Below, in pieces: positions 55,607 through 64,000 of a stretch of DNA of 64,000 bases (positions are counted from its first letter, which is position 1; every line of letters begins with the position of its first letter). Under the pieces are notes generated by a model. The model saw only the letters and a program-made list of their open reading frames with translations, was not told the DNA's origin and did not search any database. The stretch covers positions 1,595,112-1,659,111 of the forward strand of contig NZ_CP040910.1 in NCBI RefSeq assembly GCF_013394085.1. The letters run 5' to 3'. This stretch comes from Limosilactobacillus fermentum (GTDB lineage: Bacteria; Bacillota; Bacilli; Lactobacillales; Lactobacillaceae). The translations under genes and the position numbers were made by a program.

Positions 55607-55645
55607 AAAAGGGCCCCCACGGCCGTGCCCCAGGGGTCCTTTTTA
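55607..55645 (-). terminator. Terminator of the fumC-frd-transporter operon
   Basis: AAAAGGGCCCC and GGGG-CCTTTTT close a hairpin with CACGGCCGTG inside. It lies about 140 nt past the transporter stop codon, beyond repeat copy 7, and close to the start of the LysR gene. Confidence 0.75.
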
Positions 55646-55670
55646 ATTAGTAATTTCATTTACGGATAAC

Positions 55671-55779
55671 GTGCTCCCAACCGCAGGCCTAGTGCCTAAG
55701 TCTGGCCACAGAACACCGCTGGCGCGCTAACCTGTGCCCTATCCTTAGTCCAACGGCCTGCTTAATGGTTGGATCACAC
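55671..55779 (-). repeat. Intergenic palindromic repeat, copy 7
   Basis: GTGCTCCCAACCGCAGGCCT at the left and GGCCTGCTTAATGGTTGGATCAC at the right (55756-55779) form the arms; CTAAGTCTGG and CCTTAG pair inside. Preceded by GATAAC. It lies 8 nt past the stop of the DASS transporter gene, before its terminator, so it should be part of the operon's 3' untranslated region. Confidence 0.82.
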
Positions 55780-55786
55780 TTCCTGA

Positions 55787-57208
55787 TCACCACATCCCAA
55801 TCACCTTCATCCAGAGGCTCCCAATCCCGATCCAAACGACCAGGTAGAAGACCCCCAGAACCAGGTTCAAGGACCACCACTTGTTTTGCGGGACGTAACC
55901 AGACCCAAACAAAACCGGAGCCGGGCCAGAAGCGTAGTGGGTGGTTGAGGCGTTTAAGTTCCCAAAGAACCCGAGCAATAAGGCCGCCAGCATTGGCGGT
56001 ACGTGAGCGGAGATGGCTACGGCTAACAGGGCCGAATACATCGCCGTTACGTGGGCCGTTGAACTAGCGAAGAGGTAGTGACTGTAGAAGAAGAAGACAA
56101 TCAAGATCGCCAAGACCAAGAACCAACTCATCCCGTGCAACATACTACCGATGCTTGAAGAAAGCCACGGAATAAAGCCCAGGGTGGTCAAGGAACCAGC
56201 CATCATAACCAAGACGGAGAACCAGGTCAGGGTGTTCCAAGCCCCGGTTTCGTGCAAAACGTCGGTCCAGCTCAGGACCCCAACGACCAAGAGCAGGCCT
56301 AAGGTTAAGAAGGCAGCTAGGCTGGCGTCGATCTTGGTCAGGCTCCCGGTCATCCAGAGGACCAGAGCAATGATGAAGATAACGGCCATTAGCTTTTCTG
56401 GTAGGGTCATCTTCCCCATTTGATCCAGTTCCTTTTCCGCCCACTGCTTAGCGTTGGGCGTTTCCTTAATCTCCGGCGGGTACATCTTGTAGATCAACCA
56501 GGGAACGACGATCAAGGAAATAATTCCCGGAACCAGGGCGGCTAAGAACCAGCCTCCCCAGCTGATGTTCACTCCGCTTGACTTGGCTAGGGTTTGGACC
56601 AGGGGGTTAGCGGCCATCGCCGTCATAAACATGGCGGCGGTGATCATGTCCCCGTGATATTCGGCAAAGACCAAGAAGGAGCCGATCTTGCGTTCCGTCC
56701 CGTCCTTGGGGTCGGAGCCAAAGGATTGGGCCAAGGACTTAATGATTGGGTACAAGACCCCACCGGCCCGGGCGGTGTTGGACGGGGTGGCCGGGGCCAT
56801 GATCAAGTCGACCCCAATTAAGGAATAGGCCAGCCCCAGCGTTTTCTTACCGAAGAGGCGGACGAAGTTAAGGGCGATTCGCCGTCCCAACCCGGTCTTG
56901 ATAAAGCCCCGGGCGATGAAGAAGGCCATGGCAATCATCCAAATTGAGCTGTTCCCAAAGCCTAAGATCGCCTTATCCATCGGCAAGGTGCCGGTCAAAA
57001 CGGTCAGGGCAAAGGCGAGAATTGAGACACCCCCGATTGGTAGGGGCCGGGTGATGCAGGCAATGATCGTCCCGACAAAGAGGGCGAACATGTGCCAGCC
57101 GGCCACGGGAACGGCCGCTGGCTTCATTGGCGTGAGCAGCCACAAAATGACCCCCACGATTACCGGCCAGATAAAGCCCCGGTAATTGACTTTTTCTAAA
57201 TTCTTCAT
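55787..57208 (-). CDS. DASS-family dicarboxylate transporter (CitT/TtdT type)
   Basis: 473 residues, about 12 membrane segments. The DASS blocks IWMIAMAFFIARGFIKTGLG and the SNT-like APATPSNTARAGGVLYPI are clear, and SSTAHVTAMYSA carries the second substrate loop. CitT-type members exchange a dicarboxylate or citrate for succinate. It is third in the operon fumC-frd-dass, so malate or fumarate uptake in exchange for succinate is the simplest model. RBS AGGAAG before ATG. Confidence 0.9.
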   Translation of the reverse strand: MKNLEKVNYRGFIWPVIVGVILWLLTPMKPAAVPVAGWHMFALFVGTIIACITRPLPIGGVSILAFALTVLTGTLPMDKAILGFGNSSIWMIAMAFFIARGFIKTGLGRRIALNFVRLFGKKTLGLAYSLIGVDLIMAPATPSNTARAGGVLYPIIKSLAQSFGSDPKDGTERKIGSFLVFAEYHGDMITAAMFMTAMAANPLVQTLAKSSGVNISWGGWFLAALVPGIISLIVVPWLIYKMYPPEIKETPNAKQWAEKELDQMGKMTLPEKLMAVIFIIALVLWMTGSLTKIDASLAAFLTLGLLLVVGVLSWTDVLHETGAWNTLTWFSVLVMMAGSLTTLGFIPWLSSSIGSMLHGMSWFLVLAILIVFFFYSHYLFASSTAHVTAMYSALLAVAISAHVPPMLAALLLGFFGNLNASTTHYASGPAPVLFGSGYVPQNKWWSLNLVLGVFYLVVWIGIGSLWMKVIGMW

Positions 57209-57243
57209 ATTGATTTCTTCCTAATCAGTTCTCTTGTTTCTTA

Positions 57244-58635
57244 CTATTTCTGACTTTGGTACAAGGCGACTTGTTGACCGGCTTGGCGCCCAAAGATCAC
57301 GATTTCGGCGATCGAGTTACCCCCGACCCGGTTATTCCCGTGTAGGCCCCCGGCAACTTCACCGGCGGCAAACAGTCCCGGAATCACGTTCCCGTTGCCA
57401 TCCAAGACCTCTGTATGGGTGTTGATGTGTAAACCACCCATCGTGTAGTGGATCGCTGGGGCAATGTGGATGGCGAAGAAGCCTGGCTTGGCGATGTCGC
57501 GGTCCATCCCGGTCGTCCGGCTAAATTCCTGGTCATCGTGGTCCTTGACCGCTTGGTTCCAGGTCGCCACCGTCTTTTTCAGGGTAGCTGGCGCCATGGA
57601 GAGTTTTTGGGCGAGCTCTTCGATGGTGTTGCCGGAAACCACTAGCCCCACCTTGTCGTAGAAGTCGACGGCCTTGGCCCGGTCACGGATCCCCTGGTCA
57701 AAGATCAGGTAAGCGGAGTGCTCCGGCAAAGCGGTGATGGCGTTGGAGACGATCTTACGGGTGTTTAACTCGTTGACGAAGCGTTGCCCCTTGGCGTTAA
57801 CCAGGATTGCCCCTTCGCCCCGGACGACTTCACCAATCAAATAAACGTGCGGGTTATCTTGTTGAACGGTCGGGTGGACTTGAATCAAGTCCATTTGAAC
57901 TAGCTGCGCCCCGACGTCTTCGCCGAGTTTCAGGCCGTCGCCGGTGGCCCCCGGTTGGTTAGTCGTCTTGTAATCAACCAGGTCTGGGCGGTAGCGCTTC
58001 ATGTATTCCTTAGAAGCGCCGAAACCACCGGTCGCTAGGATAACGCTGTTGGCCGCGATCGTCTTGGTGCCGGCCGTGGTTTGGACTTCGACCCCGTTAA
58101 CGGTCCCCTGATCGTCTTTTAACAACTTAGTGACCTTGGTCTGGTTGAAGACCGGGATTCCTTGTTGGCCAACCACCCGCAACAACTCGTTGACCAAGAA
58201 TCCACCGATCGGGGCTAAGCTAGCCGGGCGGTGGGTCCGCATCACCGACATCCCCCCGGTGATCGTGACGTCTTCTAACTTGATGTCGTGATCGGCCAGC
58301 CAGTCAATCGCCAGGGCGGAGTGGTGAACGAAGTAACCCAAGAGGTCCTTATCGTTTAAACGACCGCCGTCTTGGTAGGTTTCCCGGTAAAAGGAGCCGA
58401 CGTTATCGATCACCCCGTGCTTTAATTGGACGTTGGTTTCGGCGGCGTTCATCCCGGATGAGGCCCGGTTAGTGTTCCCACCTAAGCCTTCTTCTTTTTC
58501 AAGGACGACGGCTGAAAGCCCTAGTTCATGGGCTTGGATGGCGGCCGTCAAGCCGGCCCCCCCGGAACCAATGATCACCGTGTCGTAGCGGTCCTTTAAC
58601 TCACTGGCCGGGCGTGGTTGAAATTTTTCTCCCAT
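57244..58635 (-). CDS. Soluble FAD-dependent fumarate reductase (flavocytochrome c type catalytic subunit)
   Basis: 463 residues. FAD-binding motif VIIGSGGAGLTAAIQAHELG near the N-terminus, then GLGGNTNRASSGMNAA, and the C-terminal MGGLHINTHTEV, GLFAAGEVAGGLHGNNRVGG, all typical of the FAD subunit of fumarate reductases and related enzymes. No signal peptide and no FMN-binding domain are present, so it acts in the cytoplasm and needs an outside electron donor. It lies 9 nt downstream of fumC. The NAD(P)H:FMN reductases across the intergenic gap are candidate donors. Urocanate or other enoates cannot be excluded as substrates. Confidence 0.88.
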   Translation of the reverse strand: MGEKFQPRPASELKDRYDTVIIGSGGAGLTAAIQAHELGLSAVVLEKEEGLGGNTNRASSGMNAAETNVQLKHGVIDNVGSFYRETYQDGGRLNDKDLLGYFVHHSALAIDWLADHDIKLEDVTITGGMSVMRTHRPASLAPIGGFLVNELLRVVGQQGIPVFNQTKVTKLLKDDQGTVNGVEVQTTAGTKTIAANSVILATGGFGASKEYMKRYRPDLVDYKTTNQPGATGDGLKLGEDVGAQLVQMDLIQVHPTVQQDNPHVYLIGEVVRGEGAILVNAKGQRFVNELNTRKIVSNAITALPEHSAYLIFDQGIRDRAKAVDFYDKVGLVVSGNTIEELAQKLSMAPATLKKTVATWNQAVKDHDDQEFSRTTGMDRDIAKPGFFAIHIAPAIHYTMGGLHINTHTEVLDGNGNVIPGLFAAGEVAGGLHGNNRVGGNSIAEIVIFGRQAGQQVALYQSQK

Positions 58636-58644
58636 AATTTCCTC

Positions 58645-60033
58645 CTAATCTTGTTTGTCGACGTTGGTCATCTTTAACATGTCCATCCATTCGTCGTATT
58701 GTTCTTCGGTCACCTTGCCGGACTTCAAAGCGGCTTCTTTTAAAGTGGAGCCGGCCTTATCGGCGGCTTGGGCAATCTTAGCGGCGTCGTGGTAGCCGAT
58801 ATATGGCGACAGGGCGGTTACCGTCATCAAGGAGTTGTCCAAAAGTTCCTTCATCCGGGCGTCGTTGACCGTCAAGCCTGCAATCATCTTGTCGGCAAAG
58901 CCGGTGATCGTCCCGGTTAGGAGGTTGGCTGATTCCAAGAAGGCGTCGATCATCACCGGCTTGTAGACGTTCATTTCAAAATTCCCCTGGCTAGCGGCCA
59001 TTGAAACGACCGTGTCGTTACCAAAGACCCGTAGTGACGCCATCGTTACTGCTTCGGCTTGGGTTGGGTTAACCTTCCCCGGCATGATTGAGGAACCCGG
59101 TTCGTTGGCCGGGATGTTTAATTCGCCGTAACCAGCCCGCGGACCGGAGGCCAAGAAGCGGACGTCTTGGGCAATCTTAAACATGTCGGCGGCCAGGGTC
59201 TTCAGGGCCCCGTGGACCACGTTTAAGCCGGAGTGGTTAGCCAAGCCAAAGAACTTGTTGGTCTTAACCGTAAATTCGTGTCCGTAAACGACGGAAACCT
59301 TTTCGGCGATCTTTTCCGGCATCCCCGGGGCCGCGTTTAAACCAGTCCCCACGGCCGTTCCCCCGATCGCCAGTTCCAATAGGGTCGGTTGGAGTTGCTT
59401 TAAGTAGTCCCGGTCGTGTTCTAAAGCGGCCACGTAACCAGAGACTTCTTGGCCAAAGGTTAACGGGGTGGCGTCTTGCAGGTGGGTCCGGCCAACCTTA
59501 ACGACGTGCCAGTATTGTTCTTGTTTGGCCTTTAATTCGTCAATTAGGTGCTGGACGGCCGGCAGCAGCTGATCCAAGGCTTCCACGGCCACGATGTTCA
59601 TCGCCGTTGGGTAGACGTCGTTGGAGGATTGACCCTTGTTAACGTCATCGTTTGGCAATACGGTGACGTCTGGATTCAAGCGCTTAGCCAGGTTGGCCAC
59701 GACTTCGTTGGTGTTCATGTTGGTTTGGGTCCCGGAACCGGTTTGGTAAACCTTAAGTGGGAAGTCCTTGCGCAAGTCGTCATCGGGCAGGACTAAGAGT
59801 TGGTCAATCGCCTCGATGATCAACTTCCCCTTGGCCTCATCAATCTGGTTTAATTCCAGGTTGGCTTGGGCAGCGGCCTTCTTAATGTTGAGCAGGGCGC
59901 GGATGATGGCCAACGGCATGAACTGGCCGGTTGGGAAATTGTGGCGGCTCCGTTCCGTTTGTGGTCCCCAGAGGGCTTCTTGTGGGATTTGAACTGGTCC
60001 TAAAGTATCTTCTTCCGTCCGAAATTGTGACAT
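58645..60033 (-). CDS. fumC: Fumarate hydratase class II
   Basis: 462 residues. The superfamily signature GSSIMPGKVNPTQAEA lies near residue 318, with catalytic serine in the loop. GRTHLQDATPLTFGQEVSGY and ATALPNDDVNKGQSSNDVYP-like blocks (here TVLPNDDVNKGQSSNDVYPT) separate it from aspartase and argininosuccinate lyase. It interconverts malate and fumarate. ATG at 60031-60033 behind GGAGG, three codons inside a TTG-started frame. First gene of fumC-frd-dass. Confidence 0.93.
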   Translation of the reverse strand: MSQFRTEEDTLGPVQIPQEALWGPQTERSRHNFPTGQFMPLAIIRALLNIKKAAAQANLELNQIDEAKGKLIIEAIDQLLVLPDDDLRKDFPLKVYQTGSGTQTNMNTNEVVANLAKRLNPDVTVLPNDDVNKGQSSNDVYPTAMNIVAVEALDQLLPAVQHLIDELKAKQEQYWHVVKVGRTHLQDATPLTFGQEVSGYVAALEHDRDYLKQLQPTLLELAIGGTAVGTGLNAAPGMPEKIAEKVSVVYGHEFTVKTNKFFGLANHSGLNVVHGALKTLAADMFKIAQDVRFLASGPRAGYGELNIPANEPGSSIMPGKVNPTQAEAVTMASLRVFGNDTVVSMAASQGNFEMNVYKPVMIDAFLESANLLTGTITGFADKMIAGLTVNDARMKELLDNSLMTVTALSPYIGYHDAAKIAQAADKAGSTLKEAALKSGKVTEEQYDEWMDMLKMTNVDKQD

Positions 60034-60415
60034 ATTCTTCAACCTCCAAGTGATTAATCCGATTGCATTTGTGAAAAGTTACACATTACTTAACGATTAT
60101 ACGATAATCCCCCCGCTCTCTTATAGTCAAACCCGCTAGTTATTATAAGGATTGATTATTATTAACGGTCCTGCACCCCGCTTAATTGATATTCATCAGC
60201 TTTAATCGGCCTATTTTTAGCGGGATTGTTAGCGCCTTCATTTATTTAAATTTTGTCTAATATCCGTAATTGCTTGCCAAATAGTGACGGCGAGCCACCC
60301 GTAACTTTCTAAATCAGGATCCCTGATTGATTTTATTCAAAAACTATGTCAAAATGGGGACGATTGTTAGCCCCTTAACAAGGTGACAAACACAGAAATG
60401 AGAGGATTTGATCAT
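60034..60415. other. Divergent intergenic region of the fumarate locus
   Basis: 382 bp between fumC (left) and the FMN reductase pair (right), rich in AT with no gene. On the minus strand TATAAT (60104-60109 region) is a possible fumC -10. TGTGAAAAGTTACACA just upstream of fumC is an imperfect dyad that could bind a Crp/Fnr- or LysR-type regulator. No clear cre site is seen. Confidence 0.4.
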
Positions 60416-61029
60416 ATGAAGCACTACATTGGGATTGCTGGAACCAACCGTCAAGGCTCCACCAACCGCCGCTTGTTGCAGTTCATCAAGGAACACTTCG
60501 CCGACAAGGCCGAAATTGAATTGATGGACATTGGTGGCCTGCCGGTCTTCTACAAGACCCCGGACCGCTCAGTTCCGGAACGGGTAACTGAAATGGCCAA
60601 GAAGATCGAAGCATCCGACGGGGTCATTATTTCCACCCCTGAATACGACCACGGGGTCCCGGCCGTTTTGATGAACGCCTTGGAATGGCTTTCTTACGGT
60701 GTGCACCCCTTTGCTGACAAGCCGGTAATGATTACCGGGGCGTCATACGGGATGCTTGGGACTTCCCGGGCCCAACTCTGATGCTACGCCAGATGCTGGA
60801 CTCCCCGGAACTGTCCGCCCGGATCATGCCATCATCCGAATACATGGTGGGCCACTCCTTACAAGCCTTTGACGACGAAGGGAACCTCAAGGAAGGGGCC
60901 CTCGTCAACCGCTTGGACGGCTTATTCGCCGACTTCGACACCTTCGTCGACGTCAACAAGAACCTGGTCTATGACCGTGAACACGTGATGCAAGACATCC
61001 GCGTTTCCGACCTGAAGAACGACTTATAA
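60416..61029 (+). pseudogene. NAD(P)H-dependent FMN reductase, frameshifted
   Basis: The first frame, from MKHYIGIAGTNRQGSTNRRL to GASYGMLGTSRAQL, contains the flavodoxin-like flavin-binding parts (STPEYDHGVPAVLMNALEWL). It stops at TGA 60779-60781. The second frame starts at an overlapping ATG (TGATG) and continues MLRQMLDSPELSARIMPSSE to the end. The paralogue next door reads through the same place without interruption. Either the gene is broken or two coupled polypeptides are made; I favour a frameshift mutation. ATG 60416 behind GAGAGG. Confidence 0.8.
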
Positions 61030-61048
61030 ACCAAGGAGGAACCTACGC

Positions 61049-62407
61049 ATGAAGTTAGTTGGGATTGTCGGCTCCATCGCCGAAGATTCATACAACCGCA
61101 AATTAATGACCTTTATGGCCAACCGTTTCAATAACATCGCCGACATTGAAGTCGTTTCAATCAAGGACGTACCGATGTTTTCCGAAGACGACGACCAAAC
61201 CAACGGGATGGCCGTTCAATACTTGAAGCACCGAATTGAAAACGCCGACGGGGTGATCATGGCCACCCCTGAACACAACCACACCACGACCGCCGCTTTG
61301 AAGTCGACAATCGAATGGCTGTCCTATAAGATCCACCCGTTAGAAGACAAGCCGGTCCTGATCATAGGGGCCTCTTACTTCACCCAGGGTTCTTCCCGGG
61401 CCCAATTGGACCTGCGCGAAATCTTGGAAGCCCCAGGGGTTAACGCCCTCGTGATGCCGGGGAACGAATTCTTGTTGGGGAACGTTCGCGACGCCTTTGA
61501 CGACAACGGCAACTTAAAGGACGGCGGCACGATTAACCGTTTGAGCAACTTGTTGATCAAGTTCTCCAAGTGGGTCAACGTCTTGAAGGCCTTAAAGGGC
61601 CCAGAACCGGCCGACGCCTACAAGAATGAAGACCTGACTGCCTCCGGGAAGACTGACACCACTATCGAAGGGGTGAAGCCCGGTGACCCAGACTGGATTG
61701 AAAAGGCCGCTAAGTTGACCAACGCCGCTTCCGGCAAGGACTACGTTAAGCTCGACGCTGGGATCCTGACCGTTGACCAACTTAACTGGTTCTTAAAGTC
61801 GATCCCGGCCGAACTGACCTACGTCGACGACAACAACCAGTTCCTCTACTACAACCACAAGGCCCCGGCTGAAAAGATGTTTGCCTCCCGGACCCCGCAA
61901 CAACCGGGTTCCCCGATGTCGGCCGTTCACCCGGACAAGCGGAATGTCCACGACCACGTTAAGCAAGTCATCCACACCCTACGGACCGGTAAGACCGACA
62001 TGTTCCAACTGGCCGAACCAGTGGACAAGAAGAACGCTAAGTGGGTGGTTAACAACTACCAAGCCATTCACGACGAAGACAACATTTACCGTGGGATTAA
62101 CGAAATCGTGATCGACTTCTGGCCAATCGTCAAGAAGTACCTGGAAATGACCGGGCAAACCCTGGTTGACGACCCGAACAGCAAGGTGGACGCTAACGCC
62201 AGTGCTTCTACCAAGGAAGAAGCCGCCACCGAGGCTCCCGCCGTTGACGCTAGCGCCAGTGCTTCCGAAAGCGAAACGGAAAGCCAACCGGCACCGGCAC
62301 CGGCACCAGCTACTCAAGCACCGGCCGTTGACGCCGACGCCAGTGCCTCAGAAGAAGACGCACCAGCACAACCGGAAGTCGACGCTGACGCCAGTGCAAG
62401 TAAATAA
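61049..62407 (+). CDS. NAD(P)H:FMN reductase fused to a PAS-like domain and a repetitive acidic tail
   Basis: 452 residues in three parts. Residues 1-185 are a flavodoxin-like NAD(P)H:FMN reductase (GIVGSIAEDSYNRKLM, MATPEHNHTTTAALKSTIEW). Residues about 235-380 resemble the PAS-like C-terminal domain of DUF438 proteins (AELTYVDDNNQFLYYNHKAP, then FASRTPQQPGSPMSAVHPDK and HVKQVIHTLRTGKTD). Residues 385-452 are a proline- and alanine-rich acidic tail with four copies of VDAxASAS. It lies 19 nt past the frameshifted paralogue and probably shares its transcript. A role as electron donor to the fumarate reductase is inferred from position. Confidence 0.82.
   Translation: MKLVGIVGSIAEDSYNRKLMTFMANRFNNIADIEVVSIKDVPMFSEDDDQTNGMAVQYLKHRIENADGVIMATPEHNHTTTAALKSTIEWLSYKIHPLEDKPVLIIGASYFTQGSSRAQLDLREILEAPGVNALVMPGNEFLLGNVRDAFDDNGNLKDGGTINRLSNLLIKFSKWVNVLKALKGPEPADAYKNEDLTASGKTDTTIEGVKPGDPDWIEKAAKLTNAASGKDYVKLDAGILTVDQLNWFLKSIPAELTYVDDNNQFLYYNHKAPAEKMFASRTPQQPGSPMSAVHPDKRNVHDHVKQVIHTLRTGKTDMFQLAEPVDKKNAKWVVNNYQAIHDEDNIYRGINEIVIDFWPIVKKYLEMTGQTLVDDPNSKVDANASASTKEEAATEAPAVDASASASESETESQPAPAPAPATQAPAVDADASASEEDAPAQPEVDADASASK
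62186..62401 (+). repeat. Four copies of a 24-bp coding repeat (VDAxASAS)
   Basis: Copies at 62186-62209, 62243-62266, 62337-62360 and 62378-62401 read GT(G/T/C)GACGC(T/C)(A/G)(A/G/C)CGCCAGTGC plus a variable end. Synonymous drift between copies shows that the protein repeat is kept while the DNA diverges. Confidence 0.9.
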
Positions 62408-62412
62408 CGGAA

Positions 62413-62521
62413 GTGCGCCCAACCCGTTCGGCAGGCCGTATGGCTAAGCTAGGGCAAATGGTTACCGCCTTAGCGGTGTCCTTTACCCGTACTTAGACAC
62501 TAGGCCTGCGGTTGGGAGCAC
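62413..62521 (+). repeat. Intergenic palindromic repeat, copy 8 (best preserved)
   Basis: Left arm GTGCGCCCAACC...GGCAGGCC pairs with the right arm GGCCTGCGGTTGGGAGCAC; GGCTAAG/CTTAGAC and ACCGCC/GCGGT pair inside. Followed by GTTATC, as the mirror image of copies 5 and 7. It lies directly past the stop codon of the FMN reductase-PAS gene. Confidence 0.88.
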
Positions 62522-62558
62522 GTTATCTGCGGAAGTGCATCCCTACACCCTACAATAA

Positions 62559-62597
62559 GACCCCTAACGCTCACCTCGTGCGTTAGGGGTCTTTTCA
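62559..62597. terminator. Bidirectional terminator before the malolactic-type gene
   Basis: AAGACCCCTAACGC and GCGTTAGGGGTCTTTT pair around a 9-nt loop. It serves the malolactic-type gene on the minus strand and the FMN reductase transcript on the plus strand. Confidence 0.88.
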
Positions 62598-62635
62598 TTG
62601 TCGTTTAAGCAAGGGAGGTTGGTGAGCACTTCCTC

Positions 62636-64000
62636 TTATTCAAATCTAGCCAGTTCCTGGTCCAGCGGCTTGTATTCCGCTTGCCAAGTAAAGTCGGCCA
62701 CCGCCTGCTTGGCATCCGTGATTCCCGCTGCGGCTAAGCCCTGGTCGATGGCGGATTGAGCCACCGCCTCAGCCACCTTCTTGGAGAAGTCGGCTAGCTT
62801 GGAGACCGGTGGTAAGACGGCGGCGCCCGGTTGATCAGCGTCAACGAGGCCCCCTAAGGCGTGGGCGGCCGCCGCCAGCATGTCGTCGTTAATTACCTTG
62901 GCTTGGACGGCTAAGGCCCCAAAGCCCACCCCCGGGTAAATCAGGGCGTTGTTAGCTTGGCCAATTTCGTACTGAACCCCTTGGTAGTCAACCGCCGGGG
63001 TCGGAATCCCAGTGGCGACTAGGGCCCGCCCGTCAGACCAGTTCATAACGTCGTCTGGCATGGCTTCAATCTTCTTGGTCGGGTTGGAGATTGGGAAGAT
63101 GATCGGGTGCTTAGCGTGGGCCGCCATTTCGCGGATGGCGGCTTCGGTGAAGGCGTTGTGAACGGTCGACGTTCCGACCATCACCGTTGGTTGCACCGCC
63201 TTGATAGCTGCCGTTAAGTCGGTTAATTGAGCGGCGTTGTCGAATTCACCCCGCGACCGGGTGAAGCGGGCTTGTTCCGGCGTTAGGCCCTCCGTATCAT
63301 CAAACAACAACCCCTGGCGATCGAACAAGTAGAAGTGCTGCTTGGCTTCTTGTTCGCTGAGGCCTTGGCGCACCAGTTCTTCGAAGAGCATTTTTACGAT
63401 CCCCATCCCGGCGGTCCCAGCACCAAAGGTTAGGAAGGTTTGGTCGGTTAGCTTTTCTTTGGTGATGTTTAAGGCCCCCAGTACCCCGGCCAAAACGATT
63501 ACCCCGGTCCCTTGGATATCGTCGTTAAAGGTCAAAATCTTGTCTTGGTACTTATCCAAAATCTTGGCGGCCGTCCCACGGCCGAAGTCTTCAAAGTGCA
63601 ACAGGCTCTTAGGGAAGAGGCTTTCGACGTCGCCGACAAATTGGTCAATGAAGTCAAAGTAGCGTTGGCCTTCAATCCGGGCGTGGCGCTTACCCAGGTA
63701 GTTCTTGTCGTCCAGTAGTTCTTGGTTGTTGGTCCCGGCGTCAATCGAAACTGGTAACACTTGGGCCGGGTTGATCCCAGCGGCGGCCGTGTAAACCATT
63801 AACTTACCAACGGCGATGTCGACCCCGTTAACTCCCCAGTCACCAATCCCGAGGATCCCCTCGGCATCGGTCACCACGATCAGACGGATATCCCGCCCCT
63901 CGGCGGCGTTCTTTAAGATCTCACGGTTGTTTTCTGGGTGATCAACGGTTAGGTAGGCGGCATTTTGCGGCTTAACGAAGCGTTCGTTGTACTCTTCAAT
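62636..64000 (-). CDS. mleS: Malolactic enzyme / NAD-dependent malic enzyme, C-terminal part (runs off right edge)
   Basis: About 455 residues are visible, open to the window edge, where the N-terminal 90 or so are missing. The motifs [37 protein letters not shown] and [17 protein letters not shown] are those of the malic enzyme family. The Rossmann motif is [12 protein letters not shown]. The wording [20 protein letters not shown] and [20 protein letters not shown] is closer to malolactic enzymes (malate to lactate and CO2) than to SfcA-type malic enzymes, as far as I can recall. The MleR-like regulator 8 kb away supports this. It converges with the FMN reductase genes. Confidence 0.85.
   Translation of the reverse strand: MEEYNERFVKPQNAAYLTVDHPENNREILKNAAEGRDIRLIVVTDAEGILGIGDWGVNGVDIAVGKLMVYTAAAGINPAQVLPVSIDAGTNNQELLDDKNYLGKRHARIEGQRYFDFIDQFVGDVESLFPKSLLHFEDFGRGTAAKILDKYQDKILTFNDDIQGTGVIVLAGVLGALNITKEKLTDQTFLTFGAGTAGMGIVKMLFEELVRQGLSEQEAKQHFYLFDRQGLLFDDTEGLTPEQARFTRSRGEFDNAAQLTDLTAAIKAVQPTVMVGTSTVHNAFTEAAIREMAAHAKHPIIFPISNPTKKIEAMPDDVMNWSDGRALVATGIPTPAVDYQGVQYEIGQANNALIYPGVGFGALAVQAKVINDDMLAAAAHALGGLVDADQPGAAVLPPVSKLADFSKKVAEAVAQSAIDQGLAAAGITDAKQAVADFTWQAEYKPLDQELARFE

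Noticed and set aside
62166-62447. An alternative frame across the repetitive tail of the FMN reductase-PAS gene.
   Set aside because: The repeat drift is synonymous in the VDAxASAS frame only, which identifies that as the coding frame.

Overview
The window is a chromosomal segment of a Gram-positive lactic acid bacterium, most likely a heterofermentative Limosilactobacillus close to L. fermentum. The evidence is the gene content (CtsR/ClpC, RNase J, MprF, lysine and TPP riboswitches, ECF S components, a MerR/MFS/DUF4811 locus, a malate locus), the moderately high GC, and frequent GTG or TTG starts behind AAGGAGG ribosome binding sites. Species assignment is inference from gene style, not from a database search.

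Layout. 1-850: the start of the str operon (rpsG partial, rpsL) with promoter and structured leader. 851-3800: a prepilin peptidase, an AbrB-DUF998 membrane protein and a class I glutamine amidotransferase hydrolase. 3817-5287: a complete ISL3-family element with an 8-bp target duplication, sitting between rpoC and the hairpin terminator that probably served it. 5308-12786: rpoB-rpoC, with a strong promoter and a structured leader. 12790-17721: a TetR regulator, ctsR-clpC with a CtsR operator, and a zinc alcohol dehydrogenase. 18008-22030: a B3/B4 protein, a 2H phosphoesterase and an IS200/IS605-type element (tnpA-tnpB) flanked by two genes that have lost their 5' ends. 22029-23180: TPP riboswitch, broken ykoE, thiW. 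23376-29661: uppP, a decayed SDR gene, five tRNAs, a deoxynucleoside kinase, lysP under a lysine riboswitch, an acetyltransferase and an esterase. 29880-38909: PAP2 phosphatase, a split ThrE-type exporter, a cold-shock protein, an MntR-type regulator, a CDF transporter, a VIT1-family gene split by a second IS605-type element, an intact VIT1 paralogue, UspA and an ElaA-like acetyltransferase. 38958-50475: CPBP protease, RNase J, the divergent MerR / MFS-DUF4811 locus, an araA remnant, an RluA-type pseudouridine synthase, tRNA-Asp and mprF. 50751-54602: DJ-1/PfpI protein, esterase, UDG-family protein and a fused ThrE-type exporter.

54677-64000 is a dicarboxylate locus. A MleR-like LysR regulator, a DASS transporter, a soluble fumarate reductase and fumarase face, across a 380-bp gap, two NAD(P)H:FMN reductases (one frameshifted, one fused to a PAS-like domain and a repetitive acidic tail). 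A malolactic-type enzyme runs off the right edge. Together these suggest malate use both by decarboxylation to lactate and by the fumarate-to-succinate branch as an electron sink.

Two themes stand out. First, there is heavy small-scale decay and IS damage: ykoE, the SDR gene, araA, the acetyltransferase and MerR fragments, one VIT1 gene and one FMN reductase are all broken. Second, a dispersed family of about 110-nt imperfect palindromes lies at the 3' ends of at least seven transcription units. Its arms differ between copies by paired (compensatory) changes, so it looks like a structured REP/BIME-like element.
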